A DNA stretch of 64,000 nucleotides from Dactylosporangium sp. AC04546 (GCF_022095675.1 NZ_JAHYSG010000045.1:1-64000), one strand, 5' to 3'. Shown: positions 1-9,447, counted from the first letter of the stretch. Notes: generated from the letters alone by a model not told the origin. Numbers and translations are program-made.

Positions 1-528
1 GGGTGATGACGAAGCGGGCGTCCGGGGCGGCCGGTTCGTAGCGGGCGTCGCCGCCGTGGGCGCGGGCCCGCGCGCTGTGCAGCTGGCGCACGCGGCGGGC
101 GATCACCTCGGCCACCGCCGTTGTCACCGGCACGAAGACGACGCGATGACGTCGGAGGGCTGGTGGGTGGCGACGAGCGGGGCGACATACGCGGCGGCGG
201 TGAGCGGGGCCAGCGCGACCGCCGTCCACGGTGGATGGTGCAGGCCGACCCAGGCGAACAGGAGCACGAAGAACGGGCCGGTGCCGGTGGCGACGCCGCC
301 GAAGGCCCAGGTGGAGAAGGCCAGCACGGCGAGGCCGGCGACGGCGAGCGCGATGGTCCGGCGGTGCGGGACCCAGCGGGCGGCGACGGCGATGGCGAAG
401 TCCGCGGCGGCGACGACCAGCAGGTCCCGTTCGCGGGCTCCCGGCGCCGCCGCGCCCGCGACGGCGAGCGCGCCGGCGAGCGCGAAGAGTCCCGAGGGGC
501 TGCGTGCGGCGCCGCCCGCTGTCCGCAT
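1..528 (-). pseudogene. N-terminal part of a polytopic membrane protein, frameshifted and cut by the window edge
   Basis: From ATG at 528 the minus strand encodes about five hydrophobic helices ([56 protein letters not shown] and a fifth). It then stops at 124-126, right after PSDVIAS. In the next frame a clearly coding stretch resumes ([16 protein letters not shown], then a polar segment) and stays open to base 1. Restoring one G near base 139 joins the frames into a continuous sixth helix plus cytoplasmic linker, so I read one gene with a 1-bp deletion or a sequencing error. A multi-helix sensor that leads into a cytoplasmic output domain is typical of sensor kinases and diguanylate cyclases, but the output domain lies outside the window. 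Function is therefore not assigned. The start has no obvious ribosome binding site. Confidence 0.5.
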
Positions 529-616
529 CAACCAAAATTCTAGGCCAATACCCGGTTTCCACGCTCTTTTGCCGATTTCACCCCATCGGGCACCCGAGCG
601 GCGCGATAGTACGGGC

Positions 617-2242
617 GTGGACATCGCATCGGGTGGCGCACCGGCGCCGGCGCGCCGGGCGTCCTTCGCGGACCTCAGCGTCAACATGAAGATCGTGATC
701 GCGGTCTTCGCCGCGGTCGTGGTAGCCATCGTGGTCGGCATCGTCGGGCTGCTCAAGCTGCGCGACAGCAGCGAGGCGGCGGCGCGCATCTCCGGCGGTA
801 CGGTGGCGAGCGTCAAGGCCGTCGGCGACATCAAGACCGCGGTGTACCAGGCCCGGCTCGCGGCGGCCAACCAGGCGGTGTCGCAGACCCCCCAGGACAT
901 CGCGAACTACACCCAGCAGTTCAACACGCACGTCAAGGAGTTCGACGTGGCGATGTCGGCGTACCGTGCGAGCGGGCCGGCCGGGGACGGCGCGCTGATC
1001 GACAAGCTGCAGGCCGAGTGGGACGAGTACAAGACCATCGCCGTGAACGAGATGATCCCGGCGGGTAGCCGCAACGACTCCGCCACCTGGGCCAAGATCC
1101 GTGACGAGCGGACCCTGCCGATCCTGGCGCTGATCGACGAGCAGCTCGGCGAGCTCGACGCGGCCGAGACCGCTGACGGGGTGACCAACGCACAGGCGGC
1201 CACGAGCGGGTACGAGCACGGCCGGCAGGCGATGATCATCGTGATGGTCGTCGGGGCGGTGCTGGCGCTCGCGCTGGGCATCCTGGTCGCGCAGCGGATC
1301 GTGCGGTCGCTGCGCAAGGTGACCGGCGTGTGCGAGGCGCTCGCGGCCGGCGACCTGACCACGACCAGCGGCATCACCTCGCGCGACGAGCCGGGGCGGA
1401 TGGCGCAGGCGCTCGACACGGCGGTCGGCAAACTGCGCGGGACGATCCGCACGATCGACGGCTCGGCGACGTCGCTGGCCAGCGCCGCGGAGCAGATGAG
1501 CACGACGGCGGTGCAGATCGCCGACTCGGCGAACGAGTCCTCGACGCAGGCGCAGGCCGTGTCGGCCGCCGCCGAGCAGGTCTCGCGCAGCGTCGACACG
1601 GTGTCGGCCGGCAGCGAACAGATGGGCGCGTCGATCCGGGAGATCTCGCAGAACGCGGCCGAGGCGGCGCGGGTCGCCGCCGAGGCGGTCAGCATCACCA
1701 CCGAGACGTCCGAGACGATGAGCAAGCTCGGCGAGTCGTCGGCCGAGATCGGCAACGTGGTCAAGGTGATCACCGCGATCGCCGAGCAGACGAACCTGCT
1801 CGCGCTCAACGCCACGATCGAGGCGGCCCGGGCGGGCGACGCCGGCAAGGGGTTCGCCGTGGTCGCGTCCGAGGTCAAGGACCTGGCCCAGGAGACGGCT
1901 CGGGCGACCGAGGACATCTCCCGCCGGATCGAGGCGATCCAGGGCGACACCGCCGGGGCGGTCGCCGCGATCGAGCGGATCTCGCAGGTCATCGAGCGGA
2001 TCAGCGACTACCAGACGACGATCGCGAGCGCCGTCGAGCAGCAGACCGCGACGACGGCCGAGATGAGCCGCAGCGTCAGCGAGGCTGCGGTCGGCACGAA
2101 CGAGATCGCCCAGAACATCACCATGGTGGCCCAGGGCGCCGAGCGGACCAGCCAGGGCGTGGCCGACACCCAGCAGGCCACCAACGAGCTCGCCCGCATG
2201 TCCAGCGACCTGAACACGCTGGTGGCCAACTTCAAGTACTGA
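617..2242 (+). CDS. Methyl-accepting chemotaxis protein
   Basis: Transmembrane chemoreceptor that passes a periplasmic or membrane signal to CheA/CheW. The 541-residue protein has TM1 at about residues 24-46, a roughly 155-residue extracellular four-helix-bundle-like sensor, TM2 at about 205-229, a HAMP linker to about 282, and a long coiled-coil signalling domain. The conserved hairpin tip ([20 protein letters not shown], then [15 protein letters not shown]) is intact at about 377-425. There is no C-terminal CheR/CheB pentapeptide. I chose GTG 617 because a GATAGT hexamer (605-610) lies 6 nt upstream, as for other leaderless genes here; ATG 686 would start inside TM1. The neighbours are not chemotaxis genes, so this is an orphan receptor. 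It implies that the organism is motile at some stage. Confidence 0.93.
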   Translation: MDIASGGAPAPARRASFADLSVNMKIVIAVFAAVVVAIVVGIVGLLKLRDSSEAAARISGGTVASVKAVGDIKTAVYQARLAAANQAVSQTPQDIANYTQQFNTHVKEFDVAMSAYRASGPAGDGALIDKLQAEWDEYKTIAVNEMIPAGSRNDSATWAKIRDERTLPILALIDEQLGELDAAETADGVTNAQAATSGYEHGRQAMIIVMVVGAVLALALGILVAQRIVRSLRKVTGVCEALAAGDLTTTSGITSRDEPGRMAQALDTAVGKLRGTIRTIDGSATSLASAAEQMSTTAVQIADSANESSTQAQAVSAAAEQVSRSVDTVSAGSEQMGASIREISQNAAEAARVAAEAVSITTETSETMSKLGESSAEIGNVVKVITAIAEQTNLLALNATIEAARAGDAGKGFAVVASEVKDLAQETARATEDISRRIEAIQGDTAGAVAAIERISQVIERISDYQTTIASAVEQQTATTAEMSRSVSEAAVGTNEIAQNITMVAQGAERTSQGVADTQQATNELARMSSDLNTLVANFKY

Positions 2243-2254
2243 AGCGGTGCCGGG

Positions 2255-3265
2255 TTACCGGTCGAGCAGGCGCATGCCGGTCTCCGAGTAGCGGGTGCCG
2301 GCCACCGCCTCCTGCGGGACCGCCGCCCGCAGGGCGTCCAGCTGGGCCGGGGTCAGGGTCAGGTCGGCGGCGGCCGCGTTCTCCTCCAGGTAGCGCACGC
2401 GCTTGGTGCCCGGGATCGGCACGACCAGGTCGTCCTGGGCCAGCAGCCAGGCCAGCGCGGCCTGGGCCGGTGTCGCGCCGATCTGCGCGGCCACCGCCTT
2501 CACGGCGTCGGCCAGGCGCAGGTTCGCGGGCAGGTTGTCGTCGCTGAACCGCGGTAGCGCCAGCGGGCGGTAGTCGTCCGCGGCGAAGGAGGCCGCGGCG
2601 AAGGCCTCCGCGGCGCCGGTGAGCAGGCCGCGGCCGACCGGGGAGTACGCCACCAGGGCCACGCCGAGCTCGCGGCAGGTGTCCAGCAGTGCGTCCTCCG
2701 GCTCGCGGCTGAACAGGGAGTACTCCACCTGGAGGGCGGCGATCGGGTGGACCGCGTGCGCCGCGCGCAGCGTCGCCGCGCTCACCTCGGAGAGGCCGAG
2801 GTGGCGTACCTTGCCGGCCTGCACGAGCTCGGCCATCGCGCCGACGGTGTCCTCGATCGGCACCTCGGGGTTGCGGCGGTGGGCGTAGTACAGGTCGATC
2901 GTGTCGGTCCCGAGCCTGCGCAGCGACGCGTCCGCCGCCTCGCGGACCCACGCCGGCGAGGTGTCCACGTAGGTGTCGGGCCGGTCGGAGCGGGCCTCGC
3001 CGCCCCGGCTGCGCAAACCGAACTTGGTCGCGAGGACGTACTCGTCGCGCCGCCCGGCGAGGACCCGGCCGATGAGCTCCTCGTTGCGGCCGGCGCCGTA
3101 CACGTCGGCGGTGTCGAGGAGCGTCACGCCGAGGTCGAGCGCCCGGTGCAGGGTGCGCGCCGACTCCTCGTCGTCGGCCGAGCCGTAGGCCCAGCTCATC
3201 CCCATGCAGCCGAGGCCGATCGCGGACACCTCGGGGCCGCCGCGGCCCAGTCGTCGTGTCTTCAT
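2255..3265 (-). CDS. Aldo/keto reductase
   Basis: NAD(P)H-dependent reductase of carbonyl compounds with a TIM-barrel fold; 336 residues, normal for the family. The catalytic tetrad is visible: Asp51 and Tyr56 in DTADVYG, Lys81 in LATKFG, and His129 in YYAHRRNP. The end ([17 protein letters not shown]) carries the usual cofactor phosphate-binding segment. The first residues ([20 protein letters not shown]) match the bacterial group often annotated as YajO or pyridoxal-reductase-like. It stands alone, convergent with the chemoreceptor with a 12-nt gap, and nothing nearby suggests its substrate. The window holds a second, more divergent aldo/keto reductase at 32000-32866. Confidence 0.93.
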   Translation of the reverse strand: MKTRRLGRGGPEVSAIGLGCMGMSWAYGSADDEESARTLHRALDLGVTLLDTADVYGAGRNEELIGRVLAGRRDEYVLATKFGLRSRGGEARSDRPDTYVDTSPAWVREAADASLRRLGTDTIDLYYAHRRNPEVPIEDTVGAMAELVQAGKVRHLGLSEVSAATLRAAHAVHPIAALQVEYSLFSREPEDALLDTCRELGVALVAYSPVGRGLLTGAAEAFAAASFAADDYRPLALPRFSDDNLPANLRLADAVKAVAAQIGATPAQAALAWLLAQDDLVVPIPGTKRVRYLEENAAAADLTLTPAQLDALRAAVPQEAVAGTRYSETGMRLLDR

Positions 3266-3314
3266 GCCCTCCAGCCTGGCGCTTCGAGCGCGCTCGAAGT
3301 CAACCCCGGCGCGC

Positions 3315-3905
3315 TCAGCCGACGGCCGGGTCGATCGTGCCGTCCGGGTACCAGGCGCCCTCCTCGTCGGTGGCCCCGAGGAAGGCCGCCTCCACCGGCC
3401 GGAGCGTTGCGAGCAGTTCGTCGAGCGGGTAGGAGGCGACGAACCGCGCGCCCGACGGCCCGGCCAGCAGCACCGAGAGCGGGACGTCGCTGCCGAGGGG
3501 CAGGTCGGGGTACACCTCGCCGCCCCAGTGCATGACCGGGGCCTCGGCGTCGGCGAACCGGCCCGCCCCGGCGAACATCAGCAGCTCGGTCTGGGTCTGC
3601 CAGACGTCGCGGTGGTACTCGTAGAGGTAGCACTCGAGCATCCCGTCGCGGTGGCGGGCGACGGTGTAGCCGCCGGACGCGCGCTGGGCCAGCACGCGCT
3701 GCGGCGTGGAGGCACGCTCGGCGCGGTACGCGGGCGCCTCGGGCTCCCAGTCGGGGACCTCGCCGTCGAGGAACCAGCCGGTCCACATCTCGGCCGGGTT
3801 GGCGATGGCGTCGAGGCCGGGTAACGGGGTGGTCAGCCACTCGTCGAACGCGGCCCGCGTCATCGGCATCCGCGTCGCCACCATGTACGAACGACCACCC
3901 ACCAC
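3315..3905 (-). CDS. Conserved hypothetical protein
   Basis: A 196-residue soluble protein, acidic and rich in aromatic residues ([32 protein letters not shown]). There is no signal peptide, membrane segment or catalytic motif that I can name. The GTG at 3905 is chosen because GAGGAGG lies 5 nt upstream; ATG 3884 is in frame and would be 26 nt from that site. The gene is read away from the MITE-like element at 3946-4155. The fold could resemble SMI1/KNR4 or SUKH-like proteins by its aromatic, acidic character, but this is only an impression. Function unknown. Confidence 0.75.
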   Translation of the reverse strand: MVGGRSYMVATRMPMTRAAFDEWLTTPLPGLDAIANPAEMWTGWFLDGEVPDWEPEAPAYRAERASTPQRVLAQRASGGYTVARHRDGMLECYLYEYHRDVWQTQTELLMFAGAGRFADAEAPVMHWGGEVYPDLPLGSDVPLSVLLAGPSGARFVASYPLDELLATLRPVEAAFLGATDEEGAWYPDGTIDPAVG

Positions 3906-3945
3906 AGCCTCCTCGATCGGAACGGTCAGCCGATCAATCAGCCTA

Positions 3946-4155
3946 GGCCCTGTCCTGTCGGTGATGTCGAGCCGAGACGGAGTCCAGATTTCGTCTGGCG
4001 TCGCCCCGCGGAAGTCCGGCTACCGGTGTTGTAACCGGGCTTTCGCGGGGTGGCGTCAGCGCCATGGGCGGACCGGCCGGGCGCAGCTGCGCCGGGCCGG
4101 CCTTGGCGAGGAATCTGGGCCCGTCGCAGGCCAGCATGACCGGCAGGACAGGGCC
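3946..4155. mobile_element. MITE-like element with 22-bp terminal inverted repeats
   Basis: A 210-bp non-coding segment bounded by inverted repeats. The left end reads GGCCCTGTCCTGTCGGTGAT and the reverse complement of the right end reads GGCCCTGTCCTGCCGGTCAT; 19 of the first 21 positions match and one flanking A/T pair also matches. The inside is highly structured. A 20-bp stem (4004-4023 with 4031-4050, 17 of 20 matched, 7-nt loop) is followed by a near-perfect 28-bp palindrome (4073-4100, centred on GCAGCTGC) and by short CCAGA/TCTGG and TGGCG/CGCCA stems. No transposase frame fits inside. I see no convincing target-site duplication. It ends 9 bp before the -10 of the next gene, so it may supply that promoter's upstream part. 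Confidence 0.6.
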
Positions 4156-4177
4156 TCAGCGGCGTAGGCTCGAAGGG

Positions 4178-5206
4178 GTGGACCGCACGACGAGCTACGC
4201 CGAGAACTGGCACCGCCAGCCCAGTCCCTTCGACGGCACCGGCCGCCTGCCCGACGACAGCCAGTGGTCGGTCATCGCGGCGCTGTGGTTGCTGGCGGCC
4301 TGGAGCGACGAGCCCGGCTGGCGGTCCGAGGCGTTCATCGGGACCGCCGCCGACCGCTCGGCCGAGCCGTGGGGCGAGGTGCCGGCGCTCGCCGACCTGT
4401 CCGCGGCGGGCGGGTTCGCGGCGACGGGTGCCCGGGTGCTCACCGCGCAGGTGCAGGACGCGCCCGGCCGGCCCTTTGAGCCGACCCGGCCGCGGGAGGA
4501 CGTGCGGGCCGAGGTCGCCGCGCTCCTCGCGGACCGCATCCCCGCCGCCGACGAGCGGACCGCGCGCCTGCTGGACTTCCTGGCCGGGCGCCTGGCGGTA
4601 CCGTATCCGGATCTGCTGCACGTCGACGCCGGCGACGACGGGCTCCACCTGCTGCGCCGCGAGCACAGCGGCCGGGTCCTGCGGGTGACGGTCGCCCCGG
4701 GCTCGCCGGGGGCGACGGACCTGCGCACGCGGCTGGCGTGCGTGATGACGCTGCTCGGGCGGTTCCTGTGGGTCGACAACAACAACCCCGTGTCGTTCCG
4801 GGCGTGGATCGGCCCGCGAACCGACGAGGACGCCGCGCAGTGGTGGGTCCGCACGCGGGAGGATCCCCCCGATGACGTGCCGCAGTTCCGTCCGCTGACC
4901 GAGGAGGAGTTCCGCACCGGGATGGATCAGGTGGTCCGCGGCTCCCTGGTCGCCGACTACGACGACGAGGACGAGGACGGCGACGAGGGCGGCGAGTGGC
5001 CGCCCGCGCTGCCGCCCGGCCACCTCGCCGGGCACCTGTGCGAGGACCTGGTCGATCTCCTCCTGAGCCGCGTCGGGGCCGTGGAGCAGCTCGCGTACGC
5101 CGGCTACTTCCCCGTCACCGACGAGCCGGACGAGGAGTACAACGCGACGGTCGTCATCGTCGGCGAGCGGGAGGTCGCCGTCCTCGACGTCGACGTGCTC
5201 GGCTAG
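4178..5206 (+). CDS. Hypothetical protein, acidic
   Basis: A 342-residue cytosolic protein of unknown role. It has a tryptophan-rich N-terminal third (WSVIAALWLLAAWSDEPGW), a central segment with VDAGDDGLHLLRREH, and an acidic linker of Asp/Glu repeats near residues 260-275 before the last domain. There is no signal peptide or recognised motif. GTG 4178 is preferred because TAGGCT (4165-4170) sits 7 nt upstream and there is no Shine-Dalgarno site. A 38-codon gene follows 10 nt downstream and may share its transcript. The adjoining MITE-like element may have changed its promoter. Confidence 0.75.
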   Translation: MDRTTSYAENWHRQPSPFDGTGRLPDDSQWSVIAALWLLAAWSDEPGWRSEAFIGTAADRSAEPWGEVPALADLSAAGGFAATGARVLTAQVQDAPGRPFEPTRPREDVRAEVAALLADRIPAADERTARLLDFLAGRLAVPYPDLLHVDAGDDGLHLLRREHSGRVLRVTVAPGSPGATDLRTRLACVMTLLGRFLWVDNNNPVSFRAWIGPRTDEDAAQWWVRTREDPPDDVPQFRPLTEEEFRTGMDQVVRGSLVADYDDEDEDGDEGGEWPPALPPGHLAGHLCEDLVDLLLSRVGAVEQLAYAGYFPVTDEPDEEYNATVVIVGEREVAVLDVDVLG

Positions 5207-5216
5207 AAAGGGACCC

Positions 5217-5333
5217 ATGCTGCCGAGCTGCTACCTGTTCTACCTGGAGCTCGCCGACGAGCTCCACGCCGGCCTGAACGACCTCGAGCTCGGCTACGAC
5301 GAGGACACCGAGGGCCGCTCACTCGACGAGTAG
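5217..5333 (+). CDS. Small acidic protein, 38 residues
   Basis: A short frame starting 10 nt after the stop of the 342-residue gene, with AAAGGGA as ribosome binding site 3-4 nt before the ATG. The peptide is amphipathic and acidic, with an aromatic start (CYLFYLELADEL) and an Asp/Glu-rich end. Its 3' end overlaps the convergent condensation-domain gene by 40 nt, and that overlap could account for part of the open frame. No homologue is known to me. The tight spacing and ribosome site favour a real second gene of the same operon, possibly acting with the upstream acidic protein. Confidence 0.45.
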   Translation: MLPSCYLFYLELADELHAGLNDLELGYDEDTEGRSLDE

Positions 5334-6655
5334 ACGCCGGTCGGGGCCGACGGGTCCAGGGCCGCCTCGATGGCCGCCGATTCGACGCCGCGCAGCAGCG
5401 CCTCGGTGTCGGCCGGGGAGATCACGTGGGTGTCCATGAAGACGATCAGGCCGACGCCGTCGTCGGGGAGGTCGTCGACGTGGACGATGAGCGGCTCGAA
5501 CGGGACGTCCTGCTGGGTCGTCCAGCGGAACTCGCCCCGGGCCGCCAGCGCGGGCAGGTCCGGCGGCACCGGCAGGTCGGCCGGCTCGCCGCGGCGGTCG
5601 TTGAAGTAGCACGGGAGCTCCAGCGACGGGCCGCGGTCGGCCACCACGCGTGCGATCAGCGCGTCCAGCTCCGCCGGGTCGTAGTACGCGTGCTTGTACG
5701 TCGTCAGGGCGGAGCGCCGGGCGCGGTCCAGGGCCTCGGACAGCGTCGCGTCCGCGACGTCCAGGGAGCAGATGCCGTACTGCGCGAGCATGCACACCAC
5801 GCGGTCCAGGCCCGGGCGGAAGCGGTTGTTCACCATCGGGCGCAGCACGGCCGGGGTCGCGGCGGTGACCCGGGACAGGGCCACGGCGAACATCGCCAGC
5901 AGCGCCGGGGCCGAGCCCACGCCGGTCCGGGCCGTCACCGCGCGCAGGGCCGGGGCCAGCGCGTACGACGTGAACTCGCCGCGCCAGTGGCGGGGCTGGC
6001 GCGGGTCGGCCGACGGGCGGTACCGGCGCAGGGGCATCGACCGCAGGATGCCCTCCCAATGCCGCATGGCCAGGCCGTGCTGCCGCTGCCCGGAGGGGGA
6101 GGCCTGCCAGCGGGCCTGCTCGACCGGCTGCAGCTCGGGCAGCGGGCCGTCGACCCGGCGGGCCAGCTCGTCGAGGAGCACGCCCGCGCCGAAGCCGTCG
6201 GTGACCAGGTGGCACATGACGACGACCGAGTGGGTCAGCGCGCCGCCGCTGCGGATCGCGGCCATGCGGATCGGCCAGTCGGCGGCGAAGTCGTAGGGGT
6301 CGTCCTGGTACCGCAGCCGGACCGCCTCGGCGACCGCGGCCGGGTCGGTGTCGCCGGCCTCGACGATCTCCAGCGTGACCGCGCCGGCGGCCGCCACGAC
6401 CTGCCGCGGGTGGCCGGCGTCGTCGAACGTCAGCCTGGTGCGGGCGGTCGGGAAGCGGCTCATGAGGTACCGCAGCTGCCCGGCCACGTCCTCGACGCTC
6501 GTGCCGGCGGGCAGCGGCCCCCAGGCCCCGTTCGGCAGCCAGGACCGCTGGCGCACCATGGCCAGCCAGATGTCCCGCTGGCCCCAGGAGAACTCGGCCT
6601 CCCCGGACCCCGGACCCTCGAACTCGACGACGACGCGCTCCGCGACCGTGATCAC
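5294..6655 (-). CDS. Stand-alone condensation-domain protein (first of two)
   Basis: A single NRPS-type condensation domain of 453 residues with no adenylation or carrier domain attached. Core motifs in order are SWGQRDIW (C1-like), SRFPTARTRLTF (C2-like), and CHLVTDGFG, the HHxxxDG motif with the first His replaced by Cys but the catalytic second His and DG kept. Next comes a VNNRFRPG segment shared exactly with the second copy at 8149-9432. Such enzymes join acyl or aminoacyl groups through amide or ester bonds, or act as PapA-like acyltransferases. It is divergent from the MFS exporter across 56 bp. A TAGGAT hexamer 6 nt before GTG 6655 suggests a leaderless mRNA. Its substrates cannot be read from the sequence. 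Confidence 0.85.
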   Translation of the reverse strand: MITVAERVVVEFEGPGSGEAEFSWGQRDIWLAMVRQRSWLPNGAWGPLPAGTSVEDVAGQLRYLMSRFPTARTRLTFDDAGHPRQVVAAAGAVTLEIVEAGDTDPAAVAEAVRLRYQDDPYDFAADWPIRMAAIRSGGALTHSVVVMCHLVTDGFGAGVLLDELARRVDGPLPELQPVEQARWQASPSGQRQHGLAMRHWEGILRSMPLRRYRPSADPRQPRHWRGEFTSYALAPALRAVTARTGVGSAPALLAMFAVALSRVTAATPAVLRPMVNNRFRPGLDRVVCMLAQYGICSLDVADATLSEALDRARRSALTTYKHAYYDPAELDALIARVVADRGPSLELPCYFNDRRGEPADLPVPPDLPALAARGEFRWTTQQDVPFEPLIVHVDDLPDDGVGLIVFMDTHVISPADTEALLRGVESAAIEAALDPSAPTGVYSSSERPSVSSS

Positions 6656-6711
6656 GTCGTGATCCTAAACCCGCTGGACATCAACCCTTGTGCAGGTCAT
6701 ACCGTCGCAAC
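6656..6711. promoter_or_regulatory. Divergent promoter region of the condensation/MFS cassette
   Basis: This 56-bp gap carries two outward -10 hexamers. On the minus strand TAGGAT (6667-6662) lies 6 nt before GTG 6655. On the plus strand TACCGT (6700-6705) lies 6 nt before ATG 6712. Neither start has a ribosome binding site, so both transcripts are probably leaderless. The two RNA polymerase footprints would overlap, which could couple the two genes' expression. Confidence 0.55.
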
Positions 6712-8076
6712 ATGAGTATTCACGGGGACCGGAAGGCCTTCTACCACCTGCTCGTCAGCACGCTGCTGGTCTCGGTGACGAACTTTACGGTGTGGTTCGC
6801 CATCACGTTCTACACGTACCTCGAGACGCGCTCCGTGTTCGCAACCGGCGTGGTGTCCGGCATCTTCCTGGTGTTCACCGCGCTGACCGGCATCTGGTTC
6901 GGCAGCCTGGTCGACCACCACGGCAAGAAGACGATGATGCAGGTGTCGACGGTCACCTCGCTGGTGCTCTACGCGGCGGCCCTGGCCGTGTACCGGGCCG
7001 CGCCGGACGGGACGTTCAAGGACCCGGCGAGCCCGTGGCTGTGGGGGATGATCCTGCTGCTCATGGTCGGGGTCATCGCCGGCAACATCCGCGGCATCGC
7101 GCTGCCGACGCTGGTCACGGTGCTCGTTCCCGAGGACCGCCGGGACAAGGCGAACGGCCTCGTCGGTACCACGTCCGGCGTCTCGTTCCTCGTCACCTCC
7201 GCGATCAGCGGCATCCTGGTCGCGCTCGGCGGGATGCTGTGGGTGCTGGTGATGGCCCTCGTCGTGCTCGCGCTGGCGGTGGCCCACCTGGCGCTGGTCC
7301 CGGTCCGCGAGACCGTCGCGGCCGAAGCGGCCGCGGTCGTCGCCCCGGCGCCCGCCGCGGTCGCCGCCGTCACCGACCCGGCCACGCCGGCCAAGCGTCG
7401 GGTCGACCTGCGCGGCACGGTACGCGTGGTGTCCGAGGTGCCCGGCCTGACCGCCCTCATCGTGTTCTCCGCGTTCAACAACCTGCTCGGCGGCGTCTTC
7501 ATGGCCTTGATGGACGCGTACGGGCTGTCGCTCGTGTCGGTGCAGTCGTGGGGCCTGCTGTGGGCCGCGATCAGCACCGCGTTCATCGTCGGCGGCCTGC
7601 TCGTCGCCCGCACCGGTCTGGGCCGCAACCCGGTCGGCCTGCTGCTGGCGATCAACCTGGTGCTGTGGACGGTGACCCTGCTCTTCCCGCTGCGCTCGTC
7701 GATCGTGCTGCTCACCATCGGCATGTTCGTCTACATGGCGCTGGTCCCCTACGCCGAGGCGTCGGAGCAGACGATCCTGCAGAAGGTCGTGCCGTACGAG
7801 CGGCAGGGCCGGGTCTTCGGCTTCGCCCAGAGCGTCGAGCAGTCCGCGTCGCCGCTGACCGCGTTCCTGATCTCGCCGATCGCGCAGTACGTCTTCATCC
7901 CGTTCATGACGGACGGCTTCGGCGCCCGCGCGATCGGCGACTGGTTCGGCAGGGGCGCCGACCGCGGCCTCGCGCTGGTGTTCGTGCTGACGGGCATCAT
8001 CGGCATCATCGCCACGGCCCTGGCCCTGCGCTCCGGCCCGTACCGGCGCCTCCGCCACCGCTACGCGGGCGAGTAG
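6712..8076 (+). CDS. MFS transporter between two condensation-domain genes
   Basis: A 454-residue polytopic membrane protein of the major facilitator superfamily with about twelve helices. The MFS loop signature after TM2 is present (GSLVDHHGKKT), and a long Ala/Pro linker (about residues 205-235) joins the two halves. A C-terminal signature (VPYERQGRVFGFAQSVEQ) resembles that of the enterobactin-exporter-like MFS_3 group. ATG 6712 is preferred over an upstream in-frame codon because TACCGT lies 6 nt upstream. The flanking condensation-domain genes make export of an acylated or peptide product the simplest guess, but resistance or uptake is not excluded. Confidence 0.88.
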   Translation: MSIHGDRKAFYHLLVSTLLVSVTNFTVWFAITFYTYLETRSVFATGVVSGIFLVFTALTGIWFGSLVDHHGKKTMMQVSTVTSLVLYAAALAVYRAAPDGTFKDPASPWLWGMILLLMVGVIAGNIRGIALPTLVTVLVPEDRRDKANGLVGTTSGVSFLVTSAISGILVALGGMLWVLVMALVVLALAVAHLALVPVRETVAAEAAAVVAPAPAAVAAVTDPATPAKRRVDLRGTVRVVSEVPGLTALIVFSAFNNLLGGVFMALMDAYGLSLVSVQSWGLLWAAISTAFIVGGLLVARTGLGRNPVGLLLAINLVLWTVTLLFPLRSSIVLLTIGMFVYMALVPYAEASEQTILQKVVPYERQGRVFGFAQSVEQSASPLTAFLISPIAQYVFIPFMTDGFGARAIGDWFGRGADRGLALVFVLTGIIGIIATALALRSGPYRRLRHRYAGE

Positions 8077-8148
8077 TGATCGACGGGTGTCGTCAACCCG
8101 GCATCCAGCCGATTGACTTGTGCCCATGTCCGGCGACGATTGGTCGCT

Positions 8149-9432
8149 GTGACGAGTCGAATGCTGGTGCGGTTCGACGGGGGCGGTGCCGGGAGCGGCG
8201 AGCTGACCTGGGCGCAGCTGGGGATCTGGCAGACCATGGTCCGGACCGGGCTCCCCATGAACATCGGCGGCGTGGTGGCCATGCCGCCGGACACGACGCC
8301 GGACGAGATGGTGCGGCTGCTGCGGTACCTCGTCAGCCGCCATCCCGCGCTGCGCACCCGCCTGCGGTTCCGCCCCGGCGCTCTGCCCGAGCAGGTCGTG
8401 TCGGCCGGCGGTGAGGTGCCGCTCGACATCGTCGACGACGAATCGCCCGAAACGCTGCTGCACCGCTATGAGTCGACCGCCTTCGACTACGAGCACGAGT
8501 GGCCGATCCGGATGGGCGTGGTGTGCCGCGACGGGGCGGTGACGCACGTCGTCATCGTGTACTGCCACCTCGCCGTCGACGGCTTCGGCATCGACGCGCT
8601 CGTGCGCGACATGCCGAACATGGACCCCGCGACCGGCGAGCCCACCGCCCCGCGGCCCGGGCTGACCCCGCTGGAGATGGCGCAGCGCCAGCAGGCGCCG
8701 TCCGACCTGCGGCAGAGCCAGAAGTCGCTGCGGTACTGGGAGCGCCTCCTGCGGTCGATCCCGGTCGATCGCTTCGGCGGGCTGGGCGACCCGCAGGAGC
8801 CGCGCTACTGGGAGTTCGTGCTGCGCTCCCCCGCGCTGCACAACGCCGTGCGGGCGGTGGCCGACCGCACGGGGGTCGGCTCCGGCTACGTGCTCCTGGC
8901 CGCCTACGCGGTCGCCCTGGCCCGGCTCACCGGCTCGCCGGCGAGCGTCGCCCAGCTGGTCGTGAACAACCGGTTCCGCCCGGGCTTCGCCGACGCGGTG
9001 AGCCAGAGCGCCCAGCTCGGCCTCTGCGTGATCGAGGTGCCGGACCCGGCCGGCGACCTCGACGAGGTCGTCGTGCGCGGGTTCAACGCCGCCACGAACG
9101 CGTTCATGCACGGCTACTACGCCCCGCTCGCCCACAACGACCTGCTGGCGCGGGTGGCGGCCGACCGCGGCGAGGTCGACATCGCCGTGATCGTCAACGA
9201 CCGCAGCCGCTTCCCGGCGGAGGTCTCCGCCACCCCGGGGCCGACCGAGACGCACTGGGGCGAGAAGGCCGACGCGCTGGACGCCGGCCTGAACATCAGC
9301 TTCGACAGCACGGACGACGCGGTGGAGGTGACCGTCCGCGCCGACACCCACCGCCTGTCCCCGAAGTCGATCGAGGCGCTCGCCCGCGAGATCGAGGCCG
9401 TCACGCTGGAGGCGGCAGCGTCAATTCCGTGA
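8149..9432 (+). CDS. Stand-alone condensation-domain protein (second of two)
   Basis: A 427-residue single condensation domain, clearly a paralogue of the protein at 5294-6655. It has TWAQLGIW (C1-like), SRHPALRTRLRF (C2-like), CHLAVDGFG (HHxxxDG with Cys for the first His) and VNNRFRPG. It also ends in the same DTHRLSPKSIEAL-type motif. No carrier or adenylation domain is near. The promoter is easy to see: TTGACT at 8113-8118, a 16-bp spacer, GACGAT at 8135-8140, then 8 nt to GTG 8149. It lies 72 bp after the MFS gene with its own promoter. Two paralogues could form a heterodimer or act in two successive acylations. Confidence 0.85.
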   Translation: MTSRMLVRFDGGGAGSGELTWAQLGIWQTMVRTGLPMNIGGVVAMPPDTTPDEMVRLLRYLVSRHPALRTRLRFRPGALPEQVVSAGGEVPLDIVDDESPETLLHRYESTAFDYEHEWPIRMGVVCRDGAVTHVVIVYCHLAVDGFGIDALVRDMPNMDPATGEPTAPRPGLTPLEMAQRQQAPSDLRQSQKSLRYWERLLRSIPVDRFGGLGDPQEPRYWEFVLRSPALHNAVRAVADRTGVGSGYVLLAAYAVALARLTGSPASVAQLVVNNRFRPGFADAVSQSAQLGLCVIEVPDPAGDLDEVVVRGFNAATNAFMHGYYAPLAHNDLLARVAADRGEVDIAVIVNDRSRFPAEVSATPGPTETHWGEKADALDAGLNISFDSTDDAVEVTVRADTHRLSPKSIEALAREIEAVTLEAAASIP

Positions 9433-9447
9433 GGTGGCGCCCGGGCT

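Noticed and set aside
3942..4159. Target-site duplication around the MITE-like element
   Set aside because: Flanking bases CTA and TCA do not match, so no duplication can be claimed.
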